In this document: one piece after another, positions 1-9,004 of the stretch
Position numbering within the stretch: the first letter of the stretch is position 1
How the letters are laid out: each line of letters starts with the position of its first letter
Assembly (NCBI GenBank): GCA_015490895.1
Contig: WFWY01000028.1
Location: 1 to 37,747 of the forward strand
Direction of reading: 5' to 3'
DNA from: Thiotrichaceae bacterium
Lineage (GTDB): Bacteria; Pseudomonadota; Gammaproteobacteria; Thiotrichales; Thiotrichaceae
Length of the DNA stretch: 37,747 bases
Program-made: the position numbers and the translations under genes
The notes under the pieces: model-generated
The model's database searches: none
Told to the model about the DNA's origin: nothing
The model's input: the letters and a program-made list of their open reading frames with translations, nothing else

Positions 1-32
1 GAATGACAGGAACGGGGACTCTGATATTTGAA

Positions 33-126
<94 letters not shown>

Positions 127-154
127 AGTATTATTTCAATAGTCATAGTATCAC

Positions 155-176
155 TTTCTCAGCGACAGCCGAGAAA
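155..176. other. Weak hairpin between csrA and tRNA-Ser
   Basis: TTTCTC at 155-160 pairs with GAGAAA at 171-176 across a GC-rich loop that can add a GC/GC pair. Neither strand has a convincing T-run immediately after the stem, so I do not call a terminator. It could be a processing or attenuation site between csrA and the tRNA. Confidence 0.3.
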
Positions 177-221
177 ATTTAAGGTCGGTAGGATACAACC
201 GGAATAGTCGAAGGTAAAGGC

Positions 222-422
222 CTAATTTGCAACTTCTTCAGTTTCTGAAGTATCGGCCTGTTCGTTTTGAATTCTATTATAAATTTCTTCCCTGTGGACG
301 GAAACTTCTTTGGGAGCATCTATGCCAATACGCACCTGGTTACCTTTTACGCCCAGCACTGTCAGAGTGACGTCATCTCCAATCATCAGTGCCTCGCCCA
401 CTCTACGTGTTAATATAAGCAT
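222..422 (-). CDS. csrA: Carbon storage regulator CsrA (RNA-binding)
   Basis: This 66-residue protein begins [18 protein letters not shown], the hallmark CsrA/RsmA N-terminus, and keeps the [23 protein letters not shown] core that forms the beta-strands and RNA-contact face. By family, CsrA dimers bind GGA motifs in 5' leaders and change translation or stability of target mRNAs, acting globally on carbon flow, motility and biofilm. Length is normal for the family. A GGAGAG Shine-Dalgarno lies about 7 nt before the ATG. It follows lysC at a 379-bp distance that holds a promoter candidate, so it is probably transcribed on its own, perhaps also by read-through from alaS-lysC. Confidence 0.97.
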   Translation of the reverse strand: MLILTRRVGEALMIGDDVTLTVLGVKGNQVRIGIDAPKEVSVHREEIYNRIQNEQADTSETEEVAN

Positions 423-443
423 CCTGTTCTCTCCATGTTGTCC

Positions 444-471
444 ATTTTATTTCCAAATACTTGTTCTTCAA
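444..471 (-). promoter_or_regulatory. Candidate sigma-70 promoter of csrA
   Basis: On the minus strand, TTGAAG (466-471) and TAAAAT (444-449) are separated by 16 bp, about 22 bp upstream of the csrA start codon. The leader would be very short. The -35 box lies inside an inverted repeat (457-475). Assigned by pattern only. Confidence 0.45.
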
Positions 472-475
472 GTAT
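457..475. promoter_or_regulatory. Inverted repeat over the csrA -35 box
   Basis: ATACTTG (457-463) and CAAGTAT (469-475) form a perfect 7-bp dyad with a 5-nt spacer. It covers the proposed csrA -35 box, so it could be an operator or simply an RNA hairpin if transcription starts further upstream. Confidence 0.35.
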
Positions 476-516
476 TACCCCATTTAAATGCCGCCGTGCC
501 AGCTATTTTAACCAGG

Positions 517-553
517 GTCTCCTTAAGGAGACTCTGAATAAGCGGACAGCCAT
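517..553. repeat. Palindrome with solo terminal-repeat ends
   Basis: A 16-bp perfect palindrome centred on TTAA (517-532) reads GGAGACTCTGA to the right. This matches the terminal repeat of the elements at 25136-25289 and 33360-33526. Immediately beyond it, the reverse complement of 544-553 contains GGCTGTCCGC, resembling the end of the element at 35231-35354. It looks like relics of two element families side by side. Confidence 0.5.
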
Positions 554-801
554 AACACATTCACTATCACATAAGATAACTTAATGCTCACTTAACAATA
601 GAGATAATTTTTTGGTGGAAGGCGTCACTTTGCAAAGAAGAAAATAGATGCTGAAAGAAGGAGATAATGATGCGTGACCCCGTTATGACAAGAAAATAGC
701 CGCGAGTCTGAATTTAAACAGCAGCACAGGAAATGAAAATTGAAAGAGGCAGAAAAGCGTAAAACAGTCCTGAACTAAAAGTCCCCGTTATTACAAAAAG
801 A

Positions 802-2034
802 TTACGTTATATCCGCATCAAGACCAAAGGCTTCATGTAAGCTCCTGACGGCAAGCTCCAGATATTTTTCATCAATAACGACCGATACCTTGATTTCCGA
901 GGTTGAGATCATACGAATATTAATCCCCTCTTTCGCCAGTGTAGCAAACATATCTCGCGCCACACCTGCATGTGAGCGCATACCCACGCCCACAATCGAC
1001 ACCTTGGCAATTTTGTTATCACCCGCACACGTTCTGGCACCCATTTCCTGCGCCAGAGCGCACAGAATTTCTTTTGCCTGCTCATACTCGTTACGGTGCA
1101 CCGTAAAAGTAAAGTCTGTTGTGTTATCTGACCCCACATTTTGCACAATCATATCGACTTCAATATTGGCATCCGATATCGGGCCCAGTATTTTATAGGC
1201 AATGCCCGGCTCATCCGGCACACCGGTTACTGTGAGTTGCGCCTCGTCCCGGTTAAAGGCAACGCCTCGTACAACAACTTTTTCCATGATATCTTCCTCA
1301 CGCGTGACCAATGTGCTCTTGCAGTCATCGTTTTCATCAAAACTGGATAATACCCTGATGGGCATATGGTATTTATGTGCGAACTCAACTGCACGAATTT
1401 GTAGAACTTTAGACCCCTGGCTAGCCATTTCCAGCATTTCTTCCAGTGAGAGTCTGGGTATATGCCGGGCACTGGGTACAACCCGTGGATCCGTACTGTA
1501 TACGCCGTCAACGTCGGTATAAATCTGACATTCATCAGCTTTGAGGGCGACAGCCAGCGCTACCGCTGTGGTGTCGGAGCCACCACGCCCCAGCGTGGTA
1601 ATATTGCCATCCCCATCAACGCCCTGAAAGCCAGCCACGATAATGACCTTGCCATCTGCAAGATCCGCTCGCAATGCCTTATCTTCTATATCCAGGATAC
1701 GTGCCTTACTAAAACTGTTATCCGTCAACACTTTCACCTGAGGGCCTGTATAGGATTTTGCAGCACAGCCCTTGCCTTCAAGTGCCAGCGACAACAAACC
1801 GATAGTTACCTGCTCCCCAGTCGATAGTATGACATCATGTTCGCGAGCAGAACCTTTGGGGTTAACAGCAGCAATCAGCTTCAGGAGGCGGTTGGTTTCA
1901 CCCGACATGGCTGAAACGACAACCACAATATCATGCCCTTTTTGCTTCCAGCGAATGATCCGGTCAGCAACAGCCTGTATTCGCTCTGCCGATCCTACAG
2001 ATGTTCCACCATATTTTTGTACAATTAATGCCAC
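802..2034 (-). CDS. lysC: Aspartate kinase
   Basis: Aspartokinase phosphorylates L-aspartate with ATP, the first step to lysine, threonine, methionine and diaminopimelate. The 410-residue protein opens with MALIVQKYGGTSVGS, the kinase nucleotide-site motif, and has TLGRGGSDTTAVALA in the amino-acid kinase domain. Two ACT-type regulatory domains follow (about residues 265-405; MRSHAGVARDMF lies in the second). It is a stand-alone kinase without a homoserine dehydrogenase domain, the usual length for Pseudomonas-type enzymes. It starts 4 bp after the alaS stop, so the two are almost certainly co-transcribed. The ACT domains imply feedback inhibition by lysine and/or threonine; which one cannot be read here. 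Confidence 0.96.
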   Translation of the reverse strand: MALIVQKYGGTSVGSAERIQAVADRIIRWKQKGHDIVVVVSAMSGETNRLLKLIAAVNPKGSAREHDVILSTGEQVTIGLLSLALEGKGCAAKSYTGPQVKVLTDNSFSKARILDIEDKALRADLADGKVIIVAGFQGVDGDGNITTLGRGGSDTTAVALAVALKADECQIYTDVDGVYSTDPRVVPSARHIPRLSLEEMLEMASQGSKVLQIRAVEFAHKYHMPIRVLSSFDENDDCKSTLVTREEDIMEKVVVRGVAFNRDEAQLTVTGVPDEPGIAYKILGPISDANIEVDMIVQNVGSDNTTDFTFTVHRNEYEQAKEILCALAQEMGARTCAGDNKIAKVSIVGVGMRSHAGVARDMFATLAKEGINIRMISTSEIKVSVVIDEKYLELAVRSLHEAFGLDADIT

Positions 2035-2038
2035 GTTT

Positions 2039-4654
2039 CTATGTCCTTTGTGCTACCCAGTCAGCGACTGAAGCCAAAGCGTCAGCAAGGTAGTCAGGCT
2101 GGTTACCACCGGCCTGAGCCATATCTGGTCGCCCTCCTCCTTTTCCGCCTACTTGACTGGCGACAAAATTAATTAATTCACCCGCTTTAATACGATCTGT
2201 TTCTGTTTTGGTCACGCCACAAATCAAACTGACTTTTTGACCGTCCACACTTGCCAGCACAACCACTCCCTTGCCGAGCTTGTTTTTTAACTGATCAACC
2301 GTATCACGCAGCATTTTCACATCTGCGCCTTCCAGTGTTTTTGCCAACACCTTGATACCATTAATCTCTACCGCATCAGCTGAGAGATCCGTTCCCTGCT
2401 GTGAGGCCAGTGAGGATTTTAACGCAGTGAGCTGCTTTTCCAGTTGACGGTTCTTTTCCAGTAAAGCATTCACCTTATATTCCAGATTGCTACTGTTTGC
2501 TTTTACCATCTGTGCAATGCTATCCAGTTGTTGACGTTGTTGATCGACCCACTCCAGCGCACTATCCCCCGTTACCGCCTCAATTCTTCGAATACCGGAA
2601 GCAACACCACTTTCTGAAATAATCTTGAACAGACCGATATCACCTGCCCGTTGCACATGCACACCGCCACAAAGCTCAGTTGAGAAGCCGATGTTCACAA
2701 CACGCACCTCATCCCCATATTTTTCACCAAACAGCGCCATGGCACCAGCATTCATGGCATCCTCCATACTCATAATCTGTGCGTTTGTCGCAGCGTTTTG
2801 CCGGATTTGCTGATTGACAATCCGTTCAACACGCGCAATTTCATCCACTGTTACCGGTTCTGGATGTGAAAAATCAAAGCGCAGGCGCTCCGCATTCACC
2901 AGCGAGCCTTTTTGCTCAACATGACTTCCCAGCACTTCTCTTAATGCGGCATGCATCAGGTGCGTTGCAGAATGATTCAGAACCACTTTTTGCCGGTGGT
3001 CAACATCGACGTCAGTGGCAACGATATCACCCTGTTTGAGTTGCCCTTTGATAACTTCACCCAGATGAATAATGACATCACCCTGTTTCTGGGTATCTGT
3101 GACCAGGAAGTTACCCCTATTGCTGGTAATCAAGCCGACATCACCCACCTGACCACCGGATTCCGCATAAAAGGGGGTTGTATCCAGCACGAGTTGACCC
3201 TTTTCACCGACTGAAAGCGTTGTCACAGCTTCTGTATCACGAAATAACTGATGTAAAACCGCTTTACTCTGCAATTGATCATAACCAACAAACTCAGTGT
3301 GACCTTCTACCTCCAGCTTATCACCATAATCAACCGCAAATTTACCAGCACTCCGGGAGCGCTCGCGCTGTTCATTCATCGCGGCTTCAAAGCCCTCATA
3401 ATCCACACCCAGCCCCTGTTCGCGGGCAATATCAGCCGTCATGTCAACAGGGAAACCAAGCCGGTCGTAAAGACTAAAGACCAGTTTTCCTTCCAGCATA
3501 TCCGTACCCGGTGGCATTTTCTCAAGATGTGCGTTGAGTATTTTCATACCGTGACCCAGAGTCTCGGCAAAGCGCTTTTCTTCTTTCAACAATGCTACAG
3601 ATACGGCATCCTGTGCCCTGGATAACTCGGGATAGGCATCCCCCATTTCAAGCACCAGGGTATTCACCAGTTTATAAAAGAAAGGGTCTGTTTGCCCCAG
3701 CTTATGCCCATGCCGCGCTGCACGGCGGATAATGCGGCGCAACACATAGCCCCTGCCTTCATTTGAAGGCAGTACGCCATCCACAATAAGGAAAGCGCAG
3801 GAACGAATATGATCGGCAATCACTCGCAACGACTTGTTACCCAGGTCGCGGGTGCCGGTTAGTTCGGCCGCTGCCCTGATCAGGCTCTGAAAAATATCAA
3901 TATCATAATTACTGTGTACACCCTGTAAAATAGCTGCCAGTCGCTCCAGCCCCATACCAGTATCGACCGAGGGCCTGGGGAGTGGTGTCAAGGTGCCATC
4001 TTTGGCACGGTCATATTGCATGAAAACCAGATTCCAGATTTCGATATAGCGGTCACCGTCTTCATCAGGCGTGCCTGGCGGCCCTCCAAAGACATCCTCA
4101 CCATGATCGTAGAAAATCTCGGTGCAGGGGCCACAGGGCCCCGTATCACCCATCTGCCAAAAGTTATCTTTGGCACCAATACGGCTAAAACGCTGCTTGT
4201 CCACTCCGATGGTATTCAACCAGATATCCGCGGCTTCCTCATCTTCTTCAAAAACGGTGATCCAGAGTTTTTCTGGAGGCAGGCCAATTTCCTGTGTCAG
4301 AAATTCCCACGCATAGCGAATAGCCTCCTCCTTGAAGTAATCACCAAAGCTGAAGTTGCCGAGCATTTCAAAGAAGGTGTGATGACGGGCAGTATAACCA
4401 ACATTCTCCAGATCATTATGTTTACCTCCCGCACGTACACAACGTTGTGATGACGTGGCACGATGGTATGAGCGTTGATCCTGACCGAGAAAAACATCCT
4501 TAAATTGCACCATGCCAGCATTGGTAAACAAAAGCGTGGGATCATTACCAGGAACCAGAGAACTGGATTTGACGACTTCGTGACCACGTTGCTGAAAGAA
4601 GTGAAGAAATTTTTGCCGTATATCGGCACTGCTATTGGGAGTCAATGTTGTCAT
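2039..4654 (-). CDS. alaS: Alanyl-tRNA synthetase
   Basis: Cytoplasmic class II enzyme that charges tRNA-Ala and hydrolyses mischarged Ser/Gly-tRNA-Ala. At 871 residues it is family-typical. The N-terminal catalytic domain begins with [17 protein letters not shown] and contains [17 protein letters not shown]. The editing domain keeps the zinc-site residues His561/His565 (HSATH) and Cys662/His666 (CGGVH). A coiled-coil linker (about 700-760) leads to the DHHA1/C-Ala domain with the [15 protein letters not shown] segment. It starts 9 bp after the recX stop and ends 4 bp before lysC, so recX-alaS-lysC looks like one transcription unit. Confidence 0.98.
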   Translation of the reverse strand: MTTLTPNSSADIRQKFLHFFQQRGHEVVKSSSLVPGNDPTLLFTNAGMVQFKDVFLGQDQRSYHRATSSQRCVRAGGKHNDLENVGYTARHHTFFEMLGNFSFGDYFKEEAIRYAWEFLTQEIGLPPEKLWITVFEEDEEAADIWLNTIGVDKQRFSRIGAKDNFWQMGDTGPCGPCTEIFYDHGEDVFGGPPGTPDEDGDRYIEIWNLVFMQYDRAKDGTLTPLPRPSVDTGMGLERLAAILQGVHSNYDIDIFQSLIRAAAELTGTRDLGNKSLRVIADHIRSCAFLIVDGVLPSNEGRGYVLRRIIRRAARHGHKLGQTDPFFYKLVNTLVLEMGDAYPELSRAQDAVSVALLKEEKRFAETLGHGMKILNAHLEKMPPGTDMLEGKLVFSLYDRLGFPVDMTADIAREQGLGVDYEGFEAAMNEQRERSRSAGKFAVDYGDKLEVEGHTEFVGYDQLQSKAVLHQLFRDTEAVTTLSVGEKGQLVLDTTPFYAESGGQVGDVGLITSNRGNFLVTDTQKQGDVIIHLGEVIKGQLKQGDIVATDVDVDHRQKVVLNHSATHLMHAALREVLGSHVEQKGSLVNAERLRFDFSHPEPVTVDEIARVERIVNQQIRQNAATNAQIMSMEDAMNAGAMALFGEKYGDEVRVVNIGFSTELCGGVHVQRAGDIGLFKIISESGVASGIRRIEAVTGDSALEWVDQQRQQLDSIAQMVKANSSNLEYKVNALLEKNRQLEKQLTALKSSLASQQGTDLSADAVEINGIKVLAKTLEGADVKMLRDTVDQLKNKLGKGVVVLASVDGQKVSLICGVTKTETDRIKAGELINFVASQVGGKGGGRPDMAQAGGNQPDYLADALASVADWVAQRT

Positions 4655-4663
4655 AGTCTTGCG

Positions 4664-5119
4664 TTATAAATCCAGTTCTGTTCGTATTAATTCCGTTTCA
4701 AACCCGCGACTTGCGAGAAAGCGACTCAGCCTGGCACGATCTCTGTCGTGTTGGGGCAAATGCACTCCCCATTTTTTTAGCCGAACCTGATGAATCTGTA
4801 CATGCCAATCGATATCAGCCTGATCCAGATAATACGCAATCAGACTGGCTGCGACACCAGTTTCTCTTAGCTTATTGCGAATTTTAAGTCGGCCATGACC
4901 CCGTTGCAATCCCGAGTAGACGACCGCCTCGGCAAAACGCTCATCACTGAGTGCACGCTCAGCTTCCAGCTTGTCCAGCAAGACAGCGAGATCTGTATTC
5001 TCACAACATGATCGCTGGCGTAACTTCCAGGCCAGTTCCTTGCGAGAATGTTCACGTCGGGCTAGCAGAGCGTAAGCAGCGTCCTGACAGGTTCGTTTTC
5101 CTTCCGGCACCGAGTTCAT
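4664..5119 (-). CDS. recX: Regulatory protein RecX
   Basis: The 151-residue protein has three tandem three-helix RecX repeats (AAYALLARREHSRKELAWKL; DERFAEAVVYSGLQRGHGRLKI; LSRFLASRGFETELI). By family it binds RecA filaments and limits recombinase and coprotease activity. It lies downstream of recA in the same direction. The roughly 207-bp recA-recX gap is filled by a large palindrome that could attenuate read-through and keep RecX well below RecA. The chosen ATG gives the normal family length. Confidence 0.93.
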   Translation of the reverse strand: MNSVPEGKRTCQDAAYALLARREHSRKELAWKLRQRSCCENTDLAVLLDKLEAERALSDERFAEAVVYSGLQRGHGRLKIRNKLRETGVAASLIAYYLDQADIDWHVQIHQVRLKKWGVHLPQHDRDRARLSRFLASRGFETELIRTELDL

Positions 5120-5174
5120 GATATTTCATACCGGGCCAGGAGGCTGTCTACGTTATATCGACGAGTAAGAACAA

Positions 5175-5252
5175 GGTGACTTGCAGGTTGGTGCTGAGTT
5201 TGCGAAGCCCAATAAACCAGGGCATATTGGGCTTCGTTCCTCAACACCAACC
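5175..5252. repeat. REP-like palindrome, copy 1 (recA-recX gap)
   Basis: The core stem is CGAAGCCCAATA (5203-5214) against TATTGGGCTTCG (5225-5236), 12 bp perfect with a 10-nt loop. An outer arm GGTTGGTG (5186-5193)/CACCAACC (5245-5252) extends it. The 62 bases 5175-5236 match the reverse complement of 18224-18285 at 54 positions. The layout resembles REP elements mobilised by RAYT (Y1-type) transposases, but no transposase is in the window. Its place between recA and recX suggests an mRNA stabiliser or attenuator. Confidence 0.8.
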
Positions 5253-5326
5253 GACAGTTGCTAATACTTCCTGACCGACAATTATAACTGGACGATGTAC
5301 CAGAAGCTTGTCCGAGAACCAGGAAG

Positions 5327-6373
5327 CTACTTGCTATCAGCAGCATCATTATCAGCATCAGCGAGCGTCTCTTCAGAGCCAGCTTTTGACAAATAATGAC
5401 TACGGATAGCTTGCTCTATTTCATCGGCAATATCCCTGTTCTCTTTCAGGAACTGCCGCACATTTTCTTTACCCTGGCCAATTTTCTTATCCCTGTAGCT
5501 ATACCAGGCACCCGCCTTTTTCACCATTCCCAGTTCGACACCCAAATCAATGAGTTCACCTTCAAGTGAAATGCCCTCACCGTAAAGAATCTCAAATTCA
5601 GCCTGCTTGAATGGAGGCGCAACTTTGTTTTTAACAACTTTAACACGGGTACTGTTACCCACAATTTCATCGCCTTTTTTGATCGCGCCAATACGGCGGA
5701 TATCAATACGCACAGAGGCATAGAATTTTAATGCATTACCCCCTGTCGTTGTTTCAGGGCTACCAAACATAACCCCGATTTTCATGCGAATCTGGTTAAT
5801 AAAGATCACCATGGTATTCGAGCGCTTGATATTGGCTGTCAACTTTCGCAGTGCCTGAGACATTAACCGTGCCTGTAAACCCATATGGGAATCTCCCATA
5901 TCGCCTTCTATTTCTGCTTTCGGTGTGAGTGCAGCAACCGAATCGACAACCACCATGTCAACAGCGGATGAACGCACCAGCATATCTGTGATTTCCAGTG
6001 CTTGCTCCCCGGTATCCGGCTGTGAGATCAATAAGTTATCAACATCAACGCCCAGTTTTCTGGCATATTCGGGATCCAGAGCATGTTCGGCATCAATAAA
6101 GGCTGCTGTACCGCCGTTCTTTTGACACTCGGCTATGGCATGCAGGGTAAGCGTTGTTTTACCCGAGGACTCCGGGCCATATATTTCAATGACGCGCCCT
6201 CTTGGTAAGCCACCTATCCCCAGCGCAATATCAATATTCAGTGAACCCGTAGAAACAACATCGACGTCATGCATAGCCGCAGCATCACCCAGCCGCATAA
6301 CTGCGCCTTTACCAAACTGGCGCTCAATCTGTCCCAGAGCGGAAGCTAGTGCCTTTTTCCTGTTATCGTCCAC
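5327..6373 (-). CDS. recA: Recombinase RecA
   Basis: RecA polymerises on single-stranded DNA, catalyses homologous pairing and stimulates LexA self-cleavage. The 348 residues include Walker A GPESSGKT (66-73), the [19 protein letters not shown] segment, and the L2-region run [20 protein letters not shown]. The C-terminal tail is acidic ([13 protein letters not shown]). The start is GTG at 6371-6373 with AAGGAG about 8 nt upstream, and [17 protein letters not shown] is the normal family N-terminus. recX follows on the same strand. I find no canonical LexA box upstream. Confidence 0.99.
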   Translation of the reverse strand: MDDNRKKALASALGQIERQFGKGAVMRLGDAAAMHDVDVVSTGSLNIDIALGIGGLPRGRVIEIYGPESSGKTTLTLHAIAECQKNGGTAAFIDAEHALDPEYARKLGVDVDNLLISQPDTGEQALEITDMLVRSSAVDMVVVDSVAALTPKAEIEGDMGDSHMGLQARLMSQALRKLTANIKRSNTMVIFINQIRMKIGVMFGSPETTTGGNALKFYASVRIDIRRIGAIKKGDEIVGNSTRVKVVKNKVAPPFKQAEFEILYGEGISLEGELIDLGVELGMVKKAGAWYSYRDKKIGQGKENVRQFLKENRDIADEIEQAIRSHYLSKAGSEETLADADNDAADSK

Positions 6374-6667
6374 GGCGTCTCCTTATGTTGCTAATTAGAT
6401 ATGGGAGTGGATTATTTCATATTTATGCAGCGGGTACATACTATTTATCGCCTTTGATAGACCAAATACAATATTGGGCGCCTCGATCTCTGTTTTTAGC
6501 TGAAGGAAACACAAAACAACAGGCTTTCAACAAAACATATTAACAGCTCCCGCGAAATGATAATGCCACTTTGAGCGTGATAATGAGCCTCTGATAATAT
6601 TGGAGTCCTTGCATTACCTCTGATACGCTTACAGCACTTTAAATACATTGATAACTCACCTAACCTG
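6374..6667. other. Divergent recA / CPBP intergenic region
   Basis: These 294 bp hold the divergent promoters of recA (minus) and the CPBP gene (plus). A weak recA candidate is TTGGTC-N16-TAGTAT on the minus strand, about 45-75 bp upstream of GTG. A CTG-N10-CAG LexA operator is not seen; the nearest match is CTG-N9-CAG around 6617-6632. No ORF is convincing. Confidence 0.4.
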
Positions 6668-7432
6668 ATGACAACAGCCTCGCCTTCTTCAGCAACAAGT
6701 GCCTCTGTAGCAGCACCTTGGGGTGTACTCCCAACCATCGGCTTTTCCCTTGTTATCTTTGCTGTTTTTCTGGCTGTGCAAAGTGCTGCTCTGGCAATAT
6801 TCGCTTATTTTCAGCTACAACAACAAGCTGATACCAGCCTCGCAGAGATGCTGCAACAGATGGCTACCCAGGGTCTGGGTATCTCGGTGTCATTAATTCC
6901 GGGCACTTTGGCAGGCAGCCTGCTAATTCTTCTGTTTGCCTATTTACGTGGCAACATTACTCTTAAGCACTATCTGCATCTCAACCGACCGGCGATAAAA
7001 CCCTTCCTGTTCTGGCTTACGGTACTTGTTCTCTTTGCTGTGGGGATGGAGTTAGTCAACCATCTCAACCAGCGCCCCATGCCCAACTGGATGATCGACT
7101 CCTATCGAACTGCCGGAATTATCCCCCTTTTCTGGTTCACACTCGTGATTGCCGCACCCGTATTTGAGGAATTACTGTTTCGGGGCTTTTTGCTGGAAGG
7201 ATTGCGTCATTCCAGTGTTGGAACAGCCGGCGCAGTGATAGTAACCGCCGCACTATGGGCCTCCATACATCTACAGTATGAATGCTTTGAAATTATTTCC
7301 ATCTTTCTCATCGGATTAATACTGGGCTATGCAAAAATCAAAACCCGGTCTATTTATACACCCATTATTTTGCATGCATTAATGAATCTTGCCGCAACGG
7401 CTCAGGTCGCTGCGCTGGTAAGCTCATCATAG
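6668..7432 (+). CDS. CPBP family intramembrane protease (CAAX/Abi-type)
   Basis: This 254-residue protein has about six to eight hydrophobic segments. The CPBP (PF02517) signature starts with EELLFRG at 167-173, the glutamate pair and arginine of the active site, and continues with two later motif positions (ASIHLQYE; PIILHALMN). Family members are membrane-embedded glutamic proteases related to Rce1 or are bacteriocin-immunity/maturation proteins; the substrate here is unknown. It is divergent from recA and convergent with cobU, so probably monocistronic. There is no strong Shine-Dalgarno before the ATG, so the start is less sure than the family assignment. Confidence 0.88.
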   Translation: MTTASPSSATSASVAAPWGVLPTIGFSLVIFAVFLAVQSAALAIFAYFQLQQQADTSLAEMLQQMATQGLGISVSLIPGTLAGSLLILLFAYLRGNITLKHYLHLNRPAIKPFLFWLTVLVLFAVGMELVNHLNQRPMPNWMIDSYRTAGIIPLFWFTLVIAAPVFEELLFRGFLLEGLRHSSVGTAGAVIVTAALWASIHLQYECFEIISIFLIGLILGYAKIKTRSIYTPIILHALMNLAATAQVAALVSSS

Positions 7433-7466
7433 TGGAGCCACAACCCGCTCTATGAACACAGAAATA

Positions 7467-8045
7467 TCAGCTATCCAGGGTGCATTCTGGTGAACAACAG
7501 TAACCACTAGCGGGCTTTACCACATGCGGCAAACCGGCAACCATTAGCGTCACATTATCGACAAGTTTTGCCAAACGCTGATGTAAACGTCCACTTTCGT
7601 CAACAAATTGCCGGGTTATTTCTCCCATCGGTACCACCCCCATACCTGTTTCATTACTGACCAGTATTAACTGTCCTGGCAAGGCAGGGACAATATCCAG
7701 TAGGTGCTGCATTTCTTCCTGCAACCATTCAGGTTCTGGCCGGGATAACAAATTCATCACCCACATGGTCAGGCAATCCACCAATACCAGGCGCTCAGAC
7801 TTACAGTAGTGTTGCAAACAGGTAGCCAGGGATAGGGGTTCTTCAACCGTGTGCCAATGTGGGGGACGATCTTCCTGATGCCGTTTTATGCGCGACCTGA
7901 TCTCGTTATCCAGAGGTTGGGCTGTTGCTACATAAATGACATCCTGGCCTGAATGAGAGGCCAGTTTTTCCGCGTAGGCGCTCTTACCGGAGCGTGCGCC
8001 CCCCAGTATTAAACAGCTATATGATTGAGTTTGAGCCATGGTCAT
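7467..8045 (-). CDS. cobU: Adenosylcobinamide kinase / adenosylcobinamide-phosphate guanylyltransferase
   Basis: CobU/CobP phosphorylates adenosylcobinamide and then transfers GMP to it, in nucleotide-loop assembly of cobalamin. The 192-residue protein has the P-loop GGARSGKS (15-22). Further family segments are YVATAQPLDNEIRSRIKRHQ (with the histidine used for guanylylation in the family) and LVSNETGMGVVP. Its ATG overlaps the 3' end of the TonB-like gene by 4 bp, so translation is probably coupled. No other cobalamin gene is visible in the window, so a salvage role is as likely as de novo synthesis. Confidence 0.95.
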   Translation of the reverse strand: MTMAQTQSYSCLILGGARSGKSAYAEKLASHSGQDVIYVATAQPLDNEIRSRIKRHQEDRPPHWHTVEEPLSLATCLQHYCKSERLVLVDCLTMWVMNLLSRPEPEWLQEEMQHLLDIVPALPGQLILVSNETGMGVVPMGEITRQFVDESGRLHQRLAKLVDNVTLMVAGLPHVVKPASGYCCSPECTLDS

Positions 8046-9004
8046 CGCAGCTCATAACGTAGTGATACAACAAAGTGCCAGCGCTTCCTGTGAAGTTTCG
8101 CCGGGATGGGGAATTGCCTGTTAATTTTTCTAACCGCCCGCAGTGTCGCCTGATCCAGTGATGAATACCCCGAACTTTGAGTGATTGTTATTTGCTGCAC
8201 AGTGCCATCATGCAAGATAACAAAGGACACCGTTGCCACTCCCTGATGTCGCATTTTACGGGCACGTTTGGGGTAGTGTTTGTTGGCATTAAGCGCCCGT
8301 TGTACTGCGCTCTGATAGGCCTGCTGCATGGCAGGGTCAGGGCTCCCGGCACGATTCCCTGCTTTTGAAGCAGCCTGGGGGACAGGTAGCGGCTGTGTGT
8401 TTTTTGCTGGAGCGGATAGTTGAGAGATTTGTGTGTTGAGCACCCGTTTAGCCGATTGTCCGGGTGCGGGTTTCGCAGTCGGCAGGGAACGGGACGGTTT
8501 CTGAATATGCTTCGGTATTACCGGACTTTGGGATTTATGCTGGATTTTCGGCCTCGGCTTATCCTGTCTTTTGTACCTTTTGGGTGCAGGCTTATTGTTG
8601 CTCCTGATGCTTTGTTTGTGTTTCGTCTTTTTCTTTATAGAGGATTGAATCACAGGTGTCCTATTCTTCTTTTCTTTCTTCTTTTCTTTTTCCTGTAACA
8701 GTGGTTTTCTACTGTGATTCTTTTCAAGTGCCGCAATGACAGAAACCGACACTGGTGATTGAGATCCAGCCGGCAATGACGCCCTGTCAGGCACTACCCT
8801 GGTAATACGACTTGCCGCCTGTTCTTCTTTCACAGTCTCCACGCCGGGGTTTTGAAGCTCCGGCGGGGTATACAGCAATTTGACCTCAACTGTTTTCTGT
8901 TGCAGCACGTCAGCCTGCTCTGGCTGCTTGATAACCTGCCAGAGAAGGCTGAACACACCAACGTGTAGTAAAACCGAGAATAACAGAGCCACCCGCGTAG
9001 TCAT
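8042..9004 (-). CDS. TonB-like energy transducer
   Basis: The 320-residue protein has one N-terminal membrane anchor (about residues 5-22, RVALLFSVLLHVGVFSLL). A long low-complexity periplasmic linker rich in Lys, Pro, Gln and Ser follows (roughly 90-225, including KEKKKEKKN). A C-terminal TonB domain (about 230-320) contains YPKRARKMRHQGVATVSFVI and the SGYSSLDQATLRAV segment. With ExbB/ExbD such proteins pass proton-motive force to outer-membrane receptors for siderophores or cobalamin. exbBD are not adjacent. It overlaps the short CLC gene and cobU by 4 bp each. The link to cobU suggests, without proving, service to a cobinamide/B12 receptor. Confidence 0.9.
   Translation of the reverse strand: MTTRVALLFSVLLHVGVFSLLWQVIKQPEQADVLQQKTVEVKLLYTPPELQNPGVETVKEEQAASRITRVVPDRASLPAGSQSPVSVSVIAALEKNHSRKPLLQEKEKKKEKKNRTPVIQSSIKKKTKHKQSIRSNNKPAPKRYKRQDKPRPKIQHKSQSPVIPKHIQKPSRSLPTAKPAPGQSAKRVLNTQISQLSAPAKNTQPLPVPQAASKAGNRAGSPDPAMQQAYQSAVQRALNANKHYPKRARKMRHQGVATVSFVILHDGTVQQITITQSSGYSSLDQATLRAVRKINRQFPIPAKLHRKRWHFVVSLRYELR

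Larger units (their letters stand above)
423..801. other. csrA-lysC intergenic region
   Basis: This is 379 bp without a supported gene. From the csrA side it holds the promoter and dyad at 444-475, the perfect palindrome GTCTCCTTAAGGAGAC at 517-532, and two repeat-end-like words (GGAGACTCTGAATAAG, and CGGACAGCC in reverse) around 527-553. The part from about 560 to 801 is AT-rich. I see neither an ORF nor a strong terminator in it. Confidence 0.5.

Noticed and set aside
155-176. Hairpin after csrA as rho-independent terminator
   Set aside because: The stem is short and neither side has the required T-run.
5116-5358. 80-residue minus-strand frame between recA and recX with a hydrophobic start
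   Set aside because: It runs through the REP-like palindrome and overlaps the recA 3' end; the hydrophobic start is recA sequence in another frame.
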